A stretch of DNA of 34,189 nt from Roseburia sp. CAG:303 (GTDB lineage Bacteria > Bacillota > Clostridia > Lachnospirales > Lachnospiraceae): assembly GCA_000437755.1 (NCBI GenBank), contig FR900142.1, positions 1 through 34,189 on the forward strand, written 5' to 3'. A program made the position numbers and the translations under genes. Positions 9,901-17,466 of the stretch are shown piece after piece. The notes beneath the pieces are model-generated. The model had not been told where the DNA came from and ran no database searches. It saw only the letters and a list, made by a program, of their open reading frames with translations. Positions within the stretch are counted from its first letter, which is position 1; every line of letters starts with the position of its first letter.

Positions 9901-10522
9901 CGAGTCCAAAATTGCGATAATATTTTTTGTCGGATTTTGTGCAGAGCAAAACTGCCTTTTTCTTATTTGCGGCAATCAAAAATTCATCCATAGCGATATT
10001 TTTATCCGCCCCCTGCAGAAGTACCTGGTACTTTGCCCGCAGGATATAGTCATTTTTTAAAAATATTTCTTCAAAGGAAGGGGATACAAACAGGCGTAAT
10101 GCCTCTTCATAATTCTTCTGCACCAGATCGGCAAAATGAAAGATATTATTGATCTTTCCAAGTGAAGTCATGGCATATTGCTCAGAAACCTGCAGCTTTA
10201 CCGGCAGATAAATTTCTCCGCCGTTTGAAACAATGGAAATCGTGACTTCCAGTGTTTCCCCCGGTTTTAAATCACCGGCATCCACCCGGTAGACAATCCT
10301 TGTGCGATCGCCGGAAAACATATTCGTCTTTATTTTCAAATGCCGGGAAGAAGAATACAAAACCCCTTTTAATCTTCCCTGCCCCTGGTTGATCACGCAG
10401 AAGGAACTTTCCTGCAGTTCCCCCGGCATCAGCACAGCTTCAATTTCTTCCTGATCTACGAACACTTTAGGATTCTCATAATCGATAATCCCCAGGGAAA
10501 GTTTATCTATCAGCTCTTTCAT
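6965..10522 (-). CDS. Very large helical-solenoid protein (DUF5717-like, from memory)
   Basis: This is a 1185-residue cytosolic-looking protein with no signal peptide or membrane helix. The first 130 or so residues are beta-rich and look like an immunoglobulin-like module (LKPGETLEVTISIVSNGGE, YLPVKLQVSE). A second beta-rich stretch follows to about residue 300. The remainder is almost all amphipathic helices in TPR-like pairs, a long solenoid suited to protein-protein contact. A C-terminal beta segment (about 1080-1180) closes it. Its ATG lies two bases after the rarA stop, with the GGGAGG ribosome binding site inside the last rarA codons. It is the first gene of the Hsp70-like cassette. I associate this size and context with Lachnospiraceae proteins called DUF5717, from memory only. 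No enzymatic motif is visible. Confidence 0.65.
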   Translation of the reverse strand: MKELIDKLSLGIIDYENPKVFVDQEEIEAVLMPGELQESSFCVINQGQGRLKGVLYSSSRHLKIKTNMFSGDRTRIVYRVDAGDLKPGETLEVTISIVSNGGEIYLPVKLQVSEQYAMTSLGKINNIFHFADLVQKNYEEALRLFVSPSFEEIFLKNDYILRAKYQVLLQGADKNIAMDEFLIAANKKKAVLLCTKSDKKYYRNFGLDDRDTLVLQKEHWGYLKADITVDSDFLEFTRTMVTQEDFDGNTCEIPYVICAKKLRAGNNYAVITITSVHNIIRIPVCVYKNHRNGELVKDSNYLLAKKEMIHLYQIYLSFRMKKISFAGWTESSLKTITQMRRLGKDDVFTKLVYAQLMMTQGKEVEAKIKLEEAEKQLQEDSPAELKCFAYYIRALKERDESVTEEMKNRIRKLYEQGNDRWQLLWFLFYLDSSYDRNESLKMIRTKELYDRGMRSPLMYYEVLMVLNETPSLLRILDAFEKSVIRFGIKTGMVSEKLAGRIRDICSMERVFEEDTFRILTGLYGQYGSDELLGEITGMLIKGAKTENRYFEWYDLAVQKNLKLTGLYEYYMQSISFEYEGRIPDVVLLYFVYNLTLKGEKLDFLYKKVVEYKEEAGQIYRMYYRIMENYVQESILKGRMNDKLAVVYKDLLKDAVPAAEYLEKLADILNTCMITCDDPAIREVIVIHKEMLKEERVFLTGQKAYLRIFSEDAALAFVDVHGNRYMKTVSYHIQKLLSKEKLLELCYEAHKDHLGLLIYFCDKYLCYQKYVPRAVEIMEKLIRTADIVKGYKQFLQQKVIEYYASNSTDVQFRAYLNAVDPAGLDSQARLEIIRQCLKRGLYERAFQLITKYGCTYMDAKLLFRCADKIIQPGTAADENLMEIAVTAFWHGKYNENTLNYISRYYFGSTREMYRIWNAVKRFQCESRELEERIIVQMLFTGEYSNHIGSVFESYIENGAAAKVKRAYLIRKSYDYFVRETVIDEKVFRHIERELLNKEDVHYLCELAWLRYQSDREEPEERQIQLSRKILYEMCERNKKYNFFKKYAKYFPIPEELENKTILEYRSIPDRKILLHYRNEMAEEEYHTEEMRNSCYGIYTKEFVLFHGETIKYYLTEDDGESESIPQSMELRAEQDTIGRNTPYGLLNNMILCREMREENTLGDLMTDYYVKKKRNESIFMITWKEK

Positions 10523-10524
10523 AC

Positions 10525-11865
10525 TTACCTCCCGTCTCCTTTTATCATTTCCATATGTTTTCTGATTTTCTCTTCGTATCCCATCCTGGTTGGCTCATAA
10601 AAATGTTCATTTATAAGAGCATCCGGAAGATACTGCTGACGGACATAATGATTCGGATAGTCATGTGCATATAAATAACCGGCTCCATGTCCAAGCTTTG
10701 CAGCCCCTTTATAATGTGCATCCTTTAAATGCACTGGCACTTCCATGTTTTCTCCGGATGATGCCGCATTCTTTACAACTTCCAAAGCTTTGTCAACCGC
10801 TCCGTAGGCAGCATTGCTCTTTGGTGCGGTTGCCACATAGATGGCAGCCTGGGATAATACAATTCTTGCTTCCGGCATCCCAAGCTGATGTACCGCATTT
10901 GCTGCTGCCACGGCTACAACCAGGGCATTCGGATCTGCATTTCCCACATCTTCCGAGGCACAGATCATGATACGTCTTGCAATAAAAGTAACACTTTCTC
11001 CTGCATAGAGCATTTTGGCAAGATAATACACTGCCGCATCCGGATCCGACCCCCGCATGCTTTTAATAAATGCAGAAATAGTGTCATAATGGTTATCCCC
11101 ATCTTTGTCATAGCGGACTGCCCTTTTCTGGATGCATTGTTCAGCAACTTCCAGGGTAATATGTATTTTTCCGGTGTTATCATCCCGATCCGTCGTAAGG
11201 ATTCCAAGTTCTACGGCATTCAATGCCATTCTCGCATCCCCGCCGGAAATATCTGCCAGAAAATTGGCCGCTTCCTCATCGATCTCTGCATGATATGCTC
11301 CCATTCCTTTTTTTTCATCATAGACCGCCCGGTGGATTAATTCCAGAATATCCTGTTTTTCCAGCGGCTTTAACTCAAATACAATCGAGCGGGATATCAG
11401 TGCCGAATTTACCTCAAAATATGGATTTTCCGTGGTGGCTCCGATCAGAATCAGTGTACCGTCCTCCACAAACGGCAGCAGATAATCCTGCTGTCCCTTG
11501 TTAAAACGGTGAATCTCATCGATAAACAGTATGGTCTTTTTTCCATACATTCCCAATGTGTTTTTTGCCTGTTCCACCACTGCCTCCATATCTTTTTTAC
11601 TTGCCACGGTAGCATTGATCTGATGGAAATCGGCACTTGTTGTTCCTGCAATTACCTTTGCAAGAGTTGTTTTTCCCGTTCCCGGAGGCCCGTAAAACAG
11701 GATGGAACTGAGTTTATCCGCCTTTATTGCCCGGTACAGCAGCTTATCCTTACCGATAATATGTTTTTGTCCTACTACTTCGTCAAGTGTTTCCGGACGC
11801 AGTCTTGATGCTAAAGGCGACTCTTTCTCCTTTCTGACCTCATTCATATATTCAAATAAATCCAT
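10525..11865 (-). CDS. rarA: Replication-associated recombination protein A (AAA+ ATPase)
   Basis: RarA (MgsA; eukaryotic homologue WRNIP1) is a tetrameric AAA+ ATPase acting at stalled replication forks. The 446-residue length is normal. Visible features are RPETLDEVVGQKHIIG at the N terminus, Walker A GPPGTGKTTLAK (about residues 59-70), Walker B LFIDEIHRFNKGQQD, sensor 1 LIGATTENPYFEVN, and the conserved tail RAVRYDKDGDNHYDTISAFI and MRGSDPDAAVYYLAKML of the MgsA C-terminal domain. It lies 10 bp downstream of the P-type ATPase and two bases upstream of the solenoid gene. It is therefore very likely on the same transcript, although nothing known links its function to either neighbour. Confidence 0.95.
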   Translation of the reverse strand: MDLFEYMNEVRKEKESPLASRLRPETLDEVVGQKHIIGKDKLLYRAIKADKLSSILFYGPPGTGKTTLAKVIAGTTSADFHQINATVASKKDMEAVVEQAKNTLGMYGKKTILFIDEIHRFNKGQQDYLLPFVEDGTLILIGATTENPYFEVNSALISRSIVFELKPLEKQDILELIHRAVYDEKKGMGAYHAEIDEEAANFLADISGGDARMALNAVELGILTTDRDDNTGKIHITLEVAEQCIQKRAVRYDKDGDNHYDTISAFIKSMRGSDPDAAVYYLAKMLYAGESVTFIARRIMICASEDVGNADPNALVVAVAAANAVHQLGMPEARIVLSQAAIYVATAPKSNAAYGAVDKALEVVKNAASSGENMEVPVHLKDAHYKGAAKLGHGAGYLYAHDYPNHYVRQQYLPDALINEHFYEPTRMGYEEKIRKHMEMIKGDGR

Positions 11866-11875
11866 CGTATTCTCC

Positions 11876-14668
11876 TTATAATGTCAGTTTCATTCTCTTT
11901 AAATTCCTGTATTTTATACATTCTCCCGTTTTTATTATTATAGCCTGATGATTTTTCAAGTCAACCTTTACTTTCACAGGCTCTTTTGCGGAAGCCATTT
12001 CAACCCTTACAGTTTCTTCTTCTTTTCTGTCCTTCTTTTTTATTCTGGTTCTTACATAGTAACCGGCTGCCGCCGCTGCAATCTCCAGACGCAGGACTCT
12101 GTCGGAACTGTCCACCCGGATATCTCCTTTTTGCGAAGAACCTATGTATGCCACACGCTCTGCCTTTAACACTTTCAGTCCCATCATCTGGGCGGCAACA
12201 TCCATGTAATCTTTCTCTTCTACTTCTTCCTCTACCAGAATAATATTTTTTATTCCTTCTTTATCATGTGTTACGACCGGGCAGATCCGGTAAATATTCG
12301 GAGTATTTCCCATCATCCTGTCCACAGCCATGCTGTAAGCCATAAACAGTGCAGGTGTGACTGCCAGCGATATTAACAGGTACAGCCAGCCGGAAATGCC
12401 AAGATTACCGATTTCAAAGAAGCTGCCAAACAAGGTAACCGCGGTAAGAAATATGCCGATAATCAATCCACACATGATAATACGGATGGTATTAAACGGC
12501 CGGCAGACTTTTATCAGCTCCACAAGTGAAGCGATCGCCAGTCCAAAAAATGCCATTGCCGATGTCTGGCTGCTGCTGATATGGAATACCGCACCGTAAA
12601 TCTCTGCCGCCAGTACATTGGTTAGTACAATCAGTCCACCCGGAATCGCCATTCTAAGCACATTCATAAGAAATTTTCCCTTAATCCGGTTCAGATTTGG
12701 TTCCATCGCCAAAATAAAGGATGGAATTCCTATGGTAAGTGATCCGAGCAGGGTAAGCTGTATCGGCTGGAATGGATACATGGCCGGGAAAAATACAAAG
12801 AACAATGCCAGTACAACGGAGTATATGGTTTTTGTAAGATATAATGCCGCCGACCGCTGGATATTGTTAATCGTTCGTCTGCCTTCTGCGACAATCGCCG
12901 GCATGGATCCAAAATCAGAATCCATCAGCACAAGCTGGGATACATTTCTCGCCGCATCACTGCCTGACTGCATGGCAATACTGCAATCGGCTTCTTTTAA
13001 TGCCATTACGTCATTGACACCGTCCCCGGTCATGGCAATGGTGTGTCCCTGTTCCTTTAATGTCTTTACAAGGTCCAGCTTCTGTGCCGGTGTAACTCTT
13101 CCAAATACCGTATATTTCTCTGCTGCATCCCTGATATCTTCCGGTGTATGTAAGGTATTTGCATCTACAAAAGATTTTGCATGAGGAACACCGACCCTCT
13201 GTGCAATATTGGAAACCGTCTGTGGATTGTCCCCGGATATAATCTTGATCTTCACTCCCTGATTGCAGAAATACCGTATGGTTTCCGGTGCATTTTTCCG
13301 GATTCGGTCTGTAATCAGAATAAATGCATAAGGTTCCAGCTGTTCTGGCAGATTTCTTCCGTCACAGTGCCGGTCGGAATGTGCCAGTATTAAAACCCTG
13401 ACTCCGTCCTTCGCGAAATGACTTTCCATCTCCTTTAATTCTGTATTTTCACATCCCAGCACAAAATCCATCGCGCCAAGAACATATGTTCCTCTTTTTT
13501 CAAAATCGACCAGGCTCCATTTCTTATCGGACGAGAAACTGATCTTCTGGACCACATGGTAGGACTGCACCCTCTTTTCCAGCTTTGCACGATTTTTCTC
13601 ATATAGTTTCATGGAATATGCTTCAAGTGCCTGGAAGGTCGGATTCGTATCATTCAGTCCATTGGTAAAGAAATAGATAATTTCATCGATCTGTTCCCTG
13701 GTAAATTTATCAGATAAAATCTCAACTCCGTCCACATCCATGACACCTTCCGTTATTGTTCCGGTTTTATCCAGGCAGAGGGTATCCACACGGGCAAGGG
13801 TTTCTATGCAGTACAGTTCCTGCACAAGTGTATTCTTCTGACCAAGCCGGATCACACTTACCGCCAGTACCATGCTGGTCAGCAGAACCAGACCGGACGG
13901 AATCATTCCGATCACGGCAGCCACGGTGCTGACGACGGCAGATTTCAAACCTATTTCCGGAACCTCCATCTGATTGTAAAACAGGCACGCAGCCACAGGA
14001 ATCAGCAGAATACTGATGATTTTAATAATCATGCGGATGGAACGCAGCATCTCGGAATTCGGCTTCTTGATATATTTTGCCTGTCCCGTAATCTTGCTGA
14101 CGTAATTATCTTTTCCCACATGAACGGCACGTGCAAGGACACTGCCGGACACAATGTAGCTGCCCGATAACACCTCGTCCCCGCATTTCCGGTACACAGG
14201 ATCGCTTTCTCCCGTCAGAAGACTCTCATTGACCTCGCAGTCCCCTTTCAGGATAACAGCATCCGCGCACACCTGGTTTCCGTTTTTTAATTCAAACACA
14301 TCATCCAGCACAATCTCTTCAATGCTGATCTCCTGAAAACTGCCATCCCGCAGCACCTTTACCACAGGCTCTGACATTAAGGATAATTTATCAATAATCC
14401 GCTTTGAACGTACTTCCTGAACCACCCCGATTAAAAAATTCCAGAATACCACTCCAAGAAACAGCATATTCTTATAGGAATGAACCAGAATCAGGCAGAT
14501 CGCCAGAGCTATATTGATAAAATTAAACAGAGTAAAGATATTAGAAGATATAATCTGTCCAATACTCTTTGTCTTCACGGAAAAATTTCCATTTACAAGT
14601 CCCTCTTCTTTCCGCTTATGCACTTCCTTTGCTGTCAGACCCCATATTTCCTTCTCTTCTGCATCCAT
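11876..14668 (-). CDS. P-type cation ATPase, CtpE-like (putative calcium transporter)
   Basis: This 930-residue P-type ATPase has the full catalytic set: actuator motif LLTGESDPV, phosphorylation site LDKTGTITEG with Asp300, and hinge MTGDGVNDVMALKEADCSIAM. The membrane helix before the P domain carries IPSGLVLLTSMVLAVSVIRLG in place of the PEGL of classical Ca pumps. That segment and the following QELYCIETLARVD strongly recall mycobacterial CtpE, a calcium-uptake ATPase (from memory). No N-terminal heavy-metal domain or CPx motif is present, which argues against copper or zinc transport. After the last membrane helix (about residue 785) a soluble tail of about 140 residues, rich in Val, Lys and Glu, looks beta-structured and is not standard for the family. 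It is the first gene of the six-gene minus-strand run, with GGGAG nine bases before the ATG. Confidence 0.85.
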   Translation of the reverse strand: MDAEEKEIWGLTAKEVHKRKEEGLVNGNFSVKTKSIGQIISSNIFTLFNFINIALAICLILVHSYKNMLFLGVVFWNFLIGVVQEVRSKRIIDKLSLMSEPVVKVLRDGSFQEISIEEIVLDDVFELKNGNQVCADAVILKGDCEVNESLLTGESDPVYRKCGDEVLSGSYIVSGSVLARAVHVGKDNYVSKITGQAKYIKKPNSEMLRSIRMIIKIISILLIPVAACLFYNQMEVPEIGLKSAVVSTVAAVIGMIPSGLVLLTSMVLAVSVIRLGQKNTLVQELYCIETLARVDTLCLDKTGTITEGVMDVDGVEILSDKFTREQIDEIIYFFTNGLNDTNPTFQALEAYSMKLYEKNRAKLEKRVQSYHVVQKISFSSDKKWSLVDFEKRGTYVLGAMDFVLGCENTELKEMESHFAKDGVRVLILAHSDRHCDGRNLPEQLEPYAFILITDRIRKNAPETIRYFCNQGVKIKIISGDNPQTVSNIAQRVGVPHAKSFVDANTLHTPEDIRDAAEKYTVFGRVTPAQKLDLVKTLKEQGHTIAMTGDGVNDVMALKEADCSIAMQSGSDAARNVSQLVLMDSDFGSMPAIVAEGRRTINNIQRSAALYLTKTIYSVVLALFFVFFPAMYPFQPIQLTLLGSLTIGIPSFILAMEPNLNRIKGKFLMNVLRMAIPGGLIVLTNVLAAEIYGAVFHISSSQTSAMAFFGLAIASLVELIKVCRPFNTIRIIMCGLIIGIFLTAVTLFGSFFEIGNLGISGWLYLLISLAVTPALFMAYSMAVDRMMGNTPNIYRICPVVTHDKEGIKNIILVEEEVEEKDYMDVAAQMMGLKVLKAERVAYIGSSQKGDIRVDSSDRVLRLEIAAAAAGYYVRTRIKKKDRKEEETVRVEMASAKEPVKVKVDLKNHQAIIIKTGECIKYRNLKRMKLTL

Positions 14669-14707
14669 AGTTTTATTCTCCCGGTATTATAATAATGTTC
14701 TATGAAT

Positions 14708-14736
14708 AGTTTACTTTCATTATCTCTTTTCGTCAA
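14708..14736 (-). promoter_or_regulatory. Probable promoter of the ATPase-rarA-cassette run
   Basis: On the minus strand TTGACG (14736-14731) and TAAACT (14713-14708) are 17 bp apart, about 40 bp upstream of the ATPase start codon. No comparably good promoter is seen between the six genes that follow, so it may drive all of them. Confidence 0.55.
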
Positions 14737-14818
14737 TATTTATTTCCTATTTCTATTGTTTCACACGAATTCTGTATCGGAATAAACTATAGTAATCCCT
14801 AAAATATGTTGGTTTTTT

Positions 14819-15712
14819 ATGAATCAGGAATATCGCAGAATCGTGCAGACAGCTGCCATGTATGCACGTTCCCACAAACCTCCCCCTATGCACCGGCTGC
14901 CATGCACCGCCATCGTAGATACCGGCATATTTCCCCATATGGATCTTGCAGGCAGTATCACCGGTTTTTATGATCCGGTCGGTCACCGGTCCTCTGCCTA
15001 TGATGATAACGGACATGGAACACACATCGCAGGTATCATATCCGGAAACGGCCAGTCCCTGGATGGCAGATATACAGGTATCTTTCCCGGCAGTCCCATT
15101 TTCTGCGTAAAAGCTTTAAATGAAAATGGAAATGGGAAAATTACGGATTTTATTGATGGGATTGAATTTCTTATCAAAAACAGGACGAAATATCACATCC
15201 GCATCATTAACATTTCCCTTGGTGCTGAATACGATAATTCCCCGGAACAGAAATCTCTGTTAGATTGCGTGGAACATGCCTGGGATCTGGGTCTTATCGT
15301 CTGTGCCGCCGCCGGAAACAACGGTCCGAAACAGGGCAGCATTACTATTCCCGGTATCAGCAGGAAGATTATCACAATCGGAACTTATGATGACTACATT
15401 CCGGTACAGAATGAATCTTCCGGAAAACACCTCGTTAATTATTCCGGCCGCGGGCCGACTCCTGAATGTATCTTAAAGCCGGATATTCTCTGTCCGGGTT
15501 CAAATATCATGAGTCTGAATAACCACCCCCGGAGTTACCGCATAAAGAGCGGCACTTCGATGTCAACTCCGATGATAGCCGCAGTCATCAGCCTTGTGCT
15601 TTCGATTTTTCCGGATCTTACACCGAAGGAAATCAAAAAAGCGGTAAAACTTTCCCATGACAGCCAGAATCTGCACTTTGACAGCCGGCACTTTTTCCGG
15701 TATTTTAATTAA
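14819..15712 (+). CDS. S8 family (subtilisin-like) serine peptidase without signal or propeptide
   Basis: The 297-residue protein has the complete subtilisin triad: Asp34 in AIVDTGIFPHMDL, His66 in NGHGTHIAGI and Ser247 in SGTSMSTPMIAA. The oxyanion Asn lies in AAAGNNGP. The catalytic domain starts within about 30 residues of the start codon, with no hydrophobic signal peptide and no inhibitor propeptide. This resembles intracellular subtilisins, or a peptidase active on folding. No convincing Shine-Dalgarno precedes the ATG; the next in-frame ATG codons (such as 14858) are no better, so translation may be weak or regulated. It is divergent from the P-type ATPase and converges on sigE through a shared hairpin. 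In Bacillus subtilis the protease gene bpr also sits in this neighbourhood, though on the other side of spoIIGA. Confidence 0.85.
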   Translation: MNQEYRRIVQTAAMYARSHKPPPMHRLPCTAIVDTGIFPHMDLAGSITGFYDPVGHRSSAYDDNGHGTHIAGIISGNGQSLDGRYTGIFPGSPIFCVKALNENGNGKITDFIDGIEFLIKNRTKYHIRIINISLGAEYDNSPEQKSLLDCVEHAWDLGLIVCAAAGNNGPKQGSITIPGISRKIITIGTYDDYIPVQNESSGKHLVNYSGRGPTPECILKPDILCPGSNIMSLNNHPRSYRIKSGTSMSTPMIAAVISLVLSIFPDLTPKEIKKAVKLSHDSQNLHFDSRHFFRYFN

Positions 15713-15719
15713 TACCAGC

Positions 15720-15769
15720 AAAAAAGCTTTTGCCCCACAGATTTCTCCATGCTGCAAAAGCTTTTTTTT
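15720..15769. terminator. Bidirectional terminator between the S8 peptidase and sigE
   Basis: The left arm AAAAAAGCTTTTGC (15720-15733) pairs with GCAAAAGCTTTTTT (15754-15767) across a 20-base loop. T-runs follow on both strands. The sigE stop codon (15770-15768) touches its right edge. Confidence 0.85.
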
Positions 15770-16499
15770 ACGCAAATTCTTTTCGCAATCTTTTAATAAT
15801 CTTTTTCTCCAGTCGGGATATATAAGACTGTGAGATTCCAAGCAAATCCGCAACTTCTTTTTGTGTCATCTCCATTCCATCCTCACGGTTAATGCCGTAT
15901 CTCAGTTCCACAATCAGTTTTTCTCTTTTTGACAGCTTTCCGATCGCCTTATTTAACATCTTAATCTCTGCCTCATCTTCAAGATTCTTATATACAATAT
16001 CTTCATCTGTTCCCAGTATGTCTGAAAGTAACAATTCATTTCCATCCCAGTCCACATTCAGCGGTTCGTCAATGGAAACTTCCATTTTTGTCTTATTATT
16101 TCTTCGCAGATACATCAGGATTTCATTCTCAATGCATCGGGACGCATACGTTGCCAGTTTTATGTTTTTCTCCTTATTATAGGTATTAATTGCCTTAATC
16201 AGGCCTATAGTTCCAATGGAAATAAGATCTTCAACTCCCACTCCGGTATTCTCAAACTTTTTAGCGATATATACCACAAGGCGTAAATTATGTTCTATTA
16301 ATATTGATTTCGCTTCTTCTTCCCTTTCTGTGCCAAGCCGTTTTAATACCTCGGCTTCCTGTGCCGGATCAAGCGGCGGCGGCAGCACTTCTGAGCCACC
16401 TATGTAATGAATATCACCGCCCGGTGTAAAAAACAGATTCCGGATTGTAGGAATCATCTTAAATTTTAAACCATTACCAACTGACATATTTATAACCAT
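15768..16499 (-). CDS. sigE: Sporulation sigma factor SigmaE (pro-SigmaE)
   Basis: SigmaE directs mother-cell gene expression early in sporulation. The 243-residue protein matches Bacillus SigE closely: HYIGGSEVLPPPL marks the pro-sequence cleavage region, IEHNLRLVVYIAKKFENTG and DLISIGTIGLIKA are region 2, EILMYLRRNN follows, and SQSYISRLEKKIIKRLRKEF is the region 4.2 helix-turn-helix. About 30 residues precede the cleavage region, the pro-peptide removed by SpoIIGA. The ATG at 16499 lies inside the end of spoIIGA (10-bp overlap) and has AGGAG nine bases upstream (16513-16509). The internal ATG at 16487 is 21 bases from it, so 16499 is preferred. sigG, the usual next gene in Bacillus, is absent; a terminator follows instead. 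Confidence 0.97.
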   Translation of the reverse strand: MVINMSVGNGLKFKMIPTIRNLFFTPGGDIHYIGGSEVLPPPLDPAQEAEVLKRLGTEREEEAKSILIEHNLRLVVYIAKKFENTGVGVEDLISIGTIGLIKAINTYNKEKNIKLATYASRCIENEILMYLRRNNKTKMEVSIDEPLNVDWDGNELLLSDILGTDEDIVYKNLEDEAEIKMLNKAIGKLSKREKLIVELRYGINREDGMEMTQKEVADLLGISQSYISRLEKKIIKRLRKEFA

Positions 16500-17299
16500 T
16501 TATTTATACTCCTATTCAATATCATTCTATATTTTCCTCCGGCAGACAGTTCTCCCCTGTAGATCCCAAGATATGCCGGACCCAGTTTTATTTTGTTCCC
16601 CTTAACCGTCAATTCCATTTCATCACATTCAAATGCCGTCATTACGCCATTGCTTTTCCCCAGTGAATGATACGGAATGATTCGTATCTTTTCTTTAGTA
16701 CCTCCTTTTCCTAATATATTTTCTGCCGTCTGCAAGTCAATAATATGTACCGGAGCTTTGCTGATTGGCTCCGAAAGCGAATTCCCCGAATCAAATAATG
16801 CCAAAACTTTTTCGGTTCTTCCCTTATTTCTCAGTACCACCTCCATAATATCGTCCAATGTGCCTGTCTTTTGCCGTTTTATCTGTACAATCCTGACTCC
16901 TGTGGAAATGACAGCATAGCTGATTCCCGCAAGGACGAGAAACGTAACCAGATTAAGTCGGAAACGAAAATATGCCATATTCATGATTCCGCCGGTACAT
17001 ACTGCCATTCCGTACATTGCCAGCCATGACTGTATATTCTCTTTCCATCCTGTCCTGCCAAAGGTAATCATACACATAAGATAACTGACGACCAGATATA
17101 CGGCTATCTCTCCTGCTATTCCCAAATCTACCGGACATATGACACTTAAGGTAAGTACTGCCGCACCAAAAAAACTTCCAAAAAGATATGAAGTGGTATG
17201 AATCTTTTTCTTTCTGATAAGGCCCGCCAGTTTCAGAACCATAAAGTCCATAATAAAATTGGTAATAAAAAAGATGTCCGCATAAAAAACGTACTTCAA
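16490..17299 (-). CDS. spoIIGA: Sigma-E processing peptidase SpoIIGA
   Basis: SpoIIGA is a membrane aspartic protease that cleaves pro-SigmaE once the sporulation septum forms. Five or so hydrophobic helices occupy about residues 1-140. A soluble protease domain follows, with the catalytic LALFDSGNSL motif (Asp about residue 170). The C-terminal NRSINKWL end is plain. I choose TTG at 17299 because GGAGG (17312-17308) lies eight bases upstream; a longer frame from 17317 would start before that ribosome binding site. That gives 269 residues, close to the usual family length. It overlaps sigE by 10 bp, the standard two-gene pair, and lies downstream of an ftsZ terminator, with its own promoter. 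Confidence 0.95.
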   Translation of the reverse strand: MKYVFYADIFFITNFIMDFMVLKLAGLIRKKKIHTTSYLFGSFFGAAVLTLSVICPVDLGIAGEIAVYLVVSYLMCMITFGRTGWKENIQSWLAMYGMAVCTGGIMNMAYFRFRLNLVTFLVLAGISYAVISTGVRIVQIKRQKTGTLDDIMEVVLRNKGRTEKVLALFDSGNSLSEPISKAPVHIIDLQTAENILGKGGTKEKIRIIPYHSLGKSNGVMTAFECDEMELTVKGNKIKLGPAYLGIYRGELSAGGKYRMILNRSINKWL

Positions 17300-17365
17300 A
17301 ACTTTTTCCTCCGTCAAAAGCCTGTATGTACTTAACAGAAGGTGTTGCCTTCCATTAACTGTATT

Positions 17366-17394
17366 ATGCTATCTGCATATATAGGTCATGTCAA
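17366..17394 (-). promoter_or_regulatory. Probable promoter of spoIIGA-sigE
   Basis: On the minus strand TTGACA (17394-17389) is followed after 17 bp by TAGCAT (17371-17366). In Bacillus this operon is activated by Spo0A. I did not find a clear TGTCGAA-type 0A box, so Spo0A control is not shown here. Confidence 0.5.
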
Positions 17395-17405
17395 TGATTT
17401 GTAAA

Positions 17406-17448
17406 GACAACGTAAAAACAGGACTGCCGCCGGCAATCCTGTTTTTTA
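17406..17448 (-). terminator. Intrinsic terminator after ftsZ
   Basis: A GC-rich inverted repeat, AAAACAGGACTGCCG with CGGCAATCCTGTTTT (one mismatch), lies between the ftsZ stop and the spoIIGA promoter. T-runs flank it on both strands. It ends the division transcript before the sporulation genes. Confidence 0.8.
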
Positions 17449-17466
17449 CATCTTATCTTCTCTTTC

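Noticed and set aside
12618..13184. 188-codon plus-strand frame within the P-type ATPase gene
   Set aside because: It is antisense to the conserved ATPase catalytic region and shows no ribosome binding site.
17300..17465. Spo0A boxes before spoIIGA
   Set aside because: Expected by analogy with Bacillus, but no clear TGTCGAA-type match was found.
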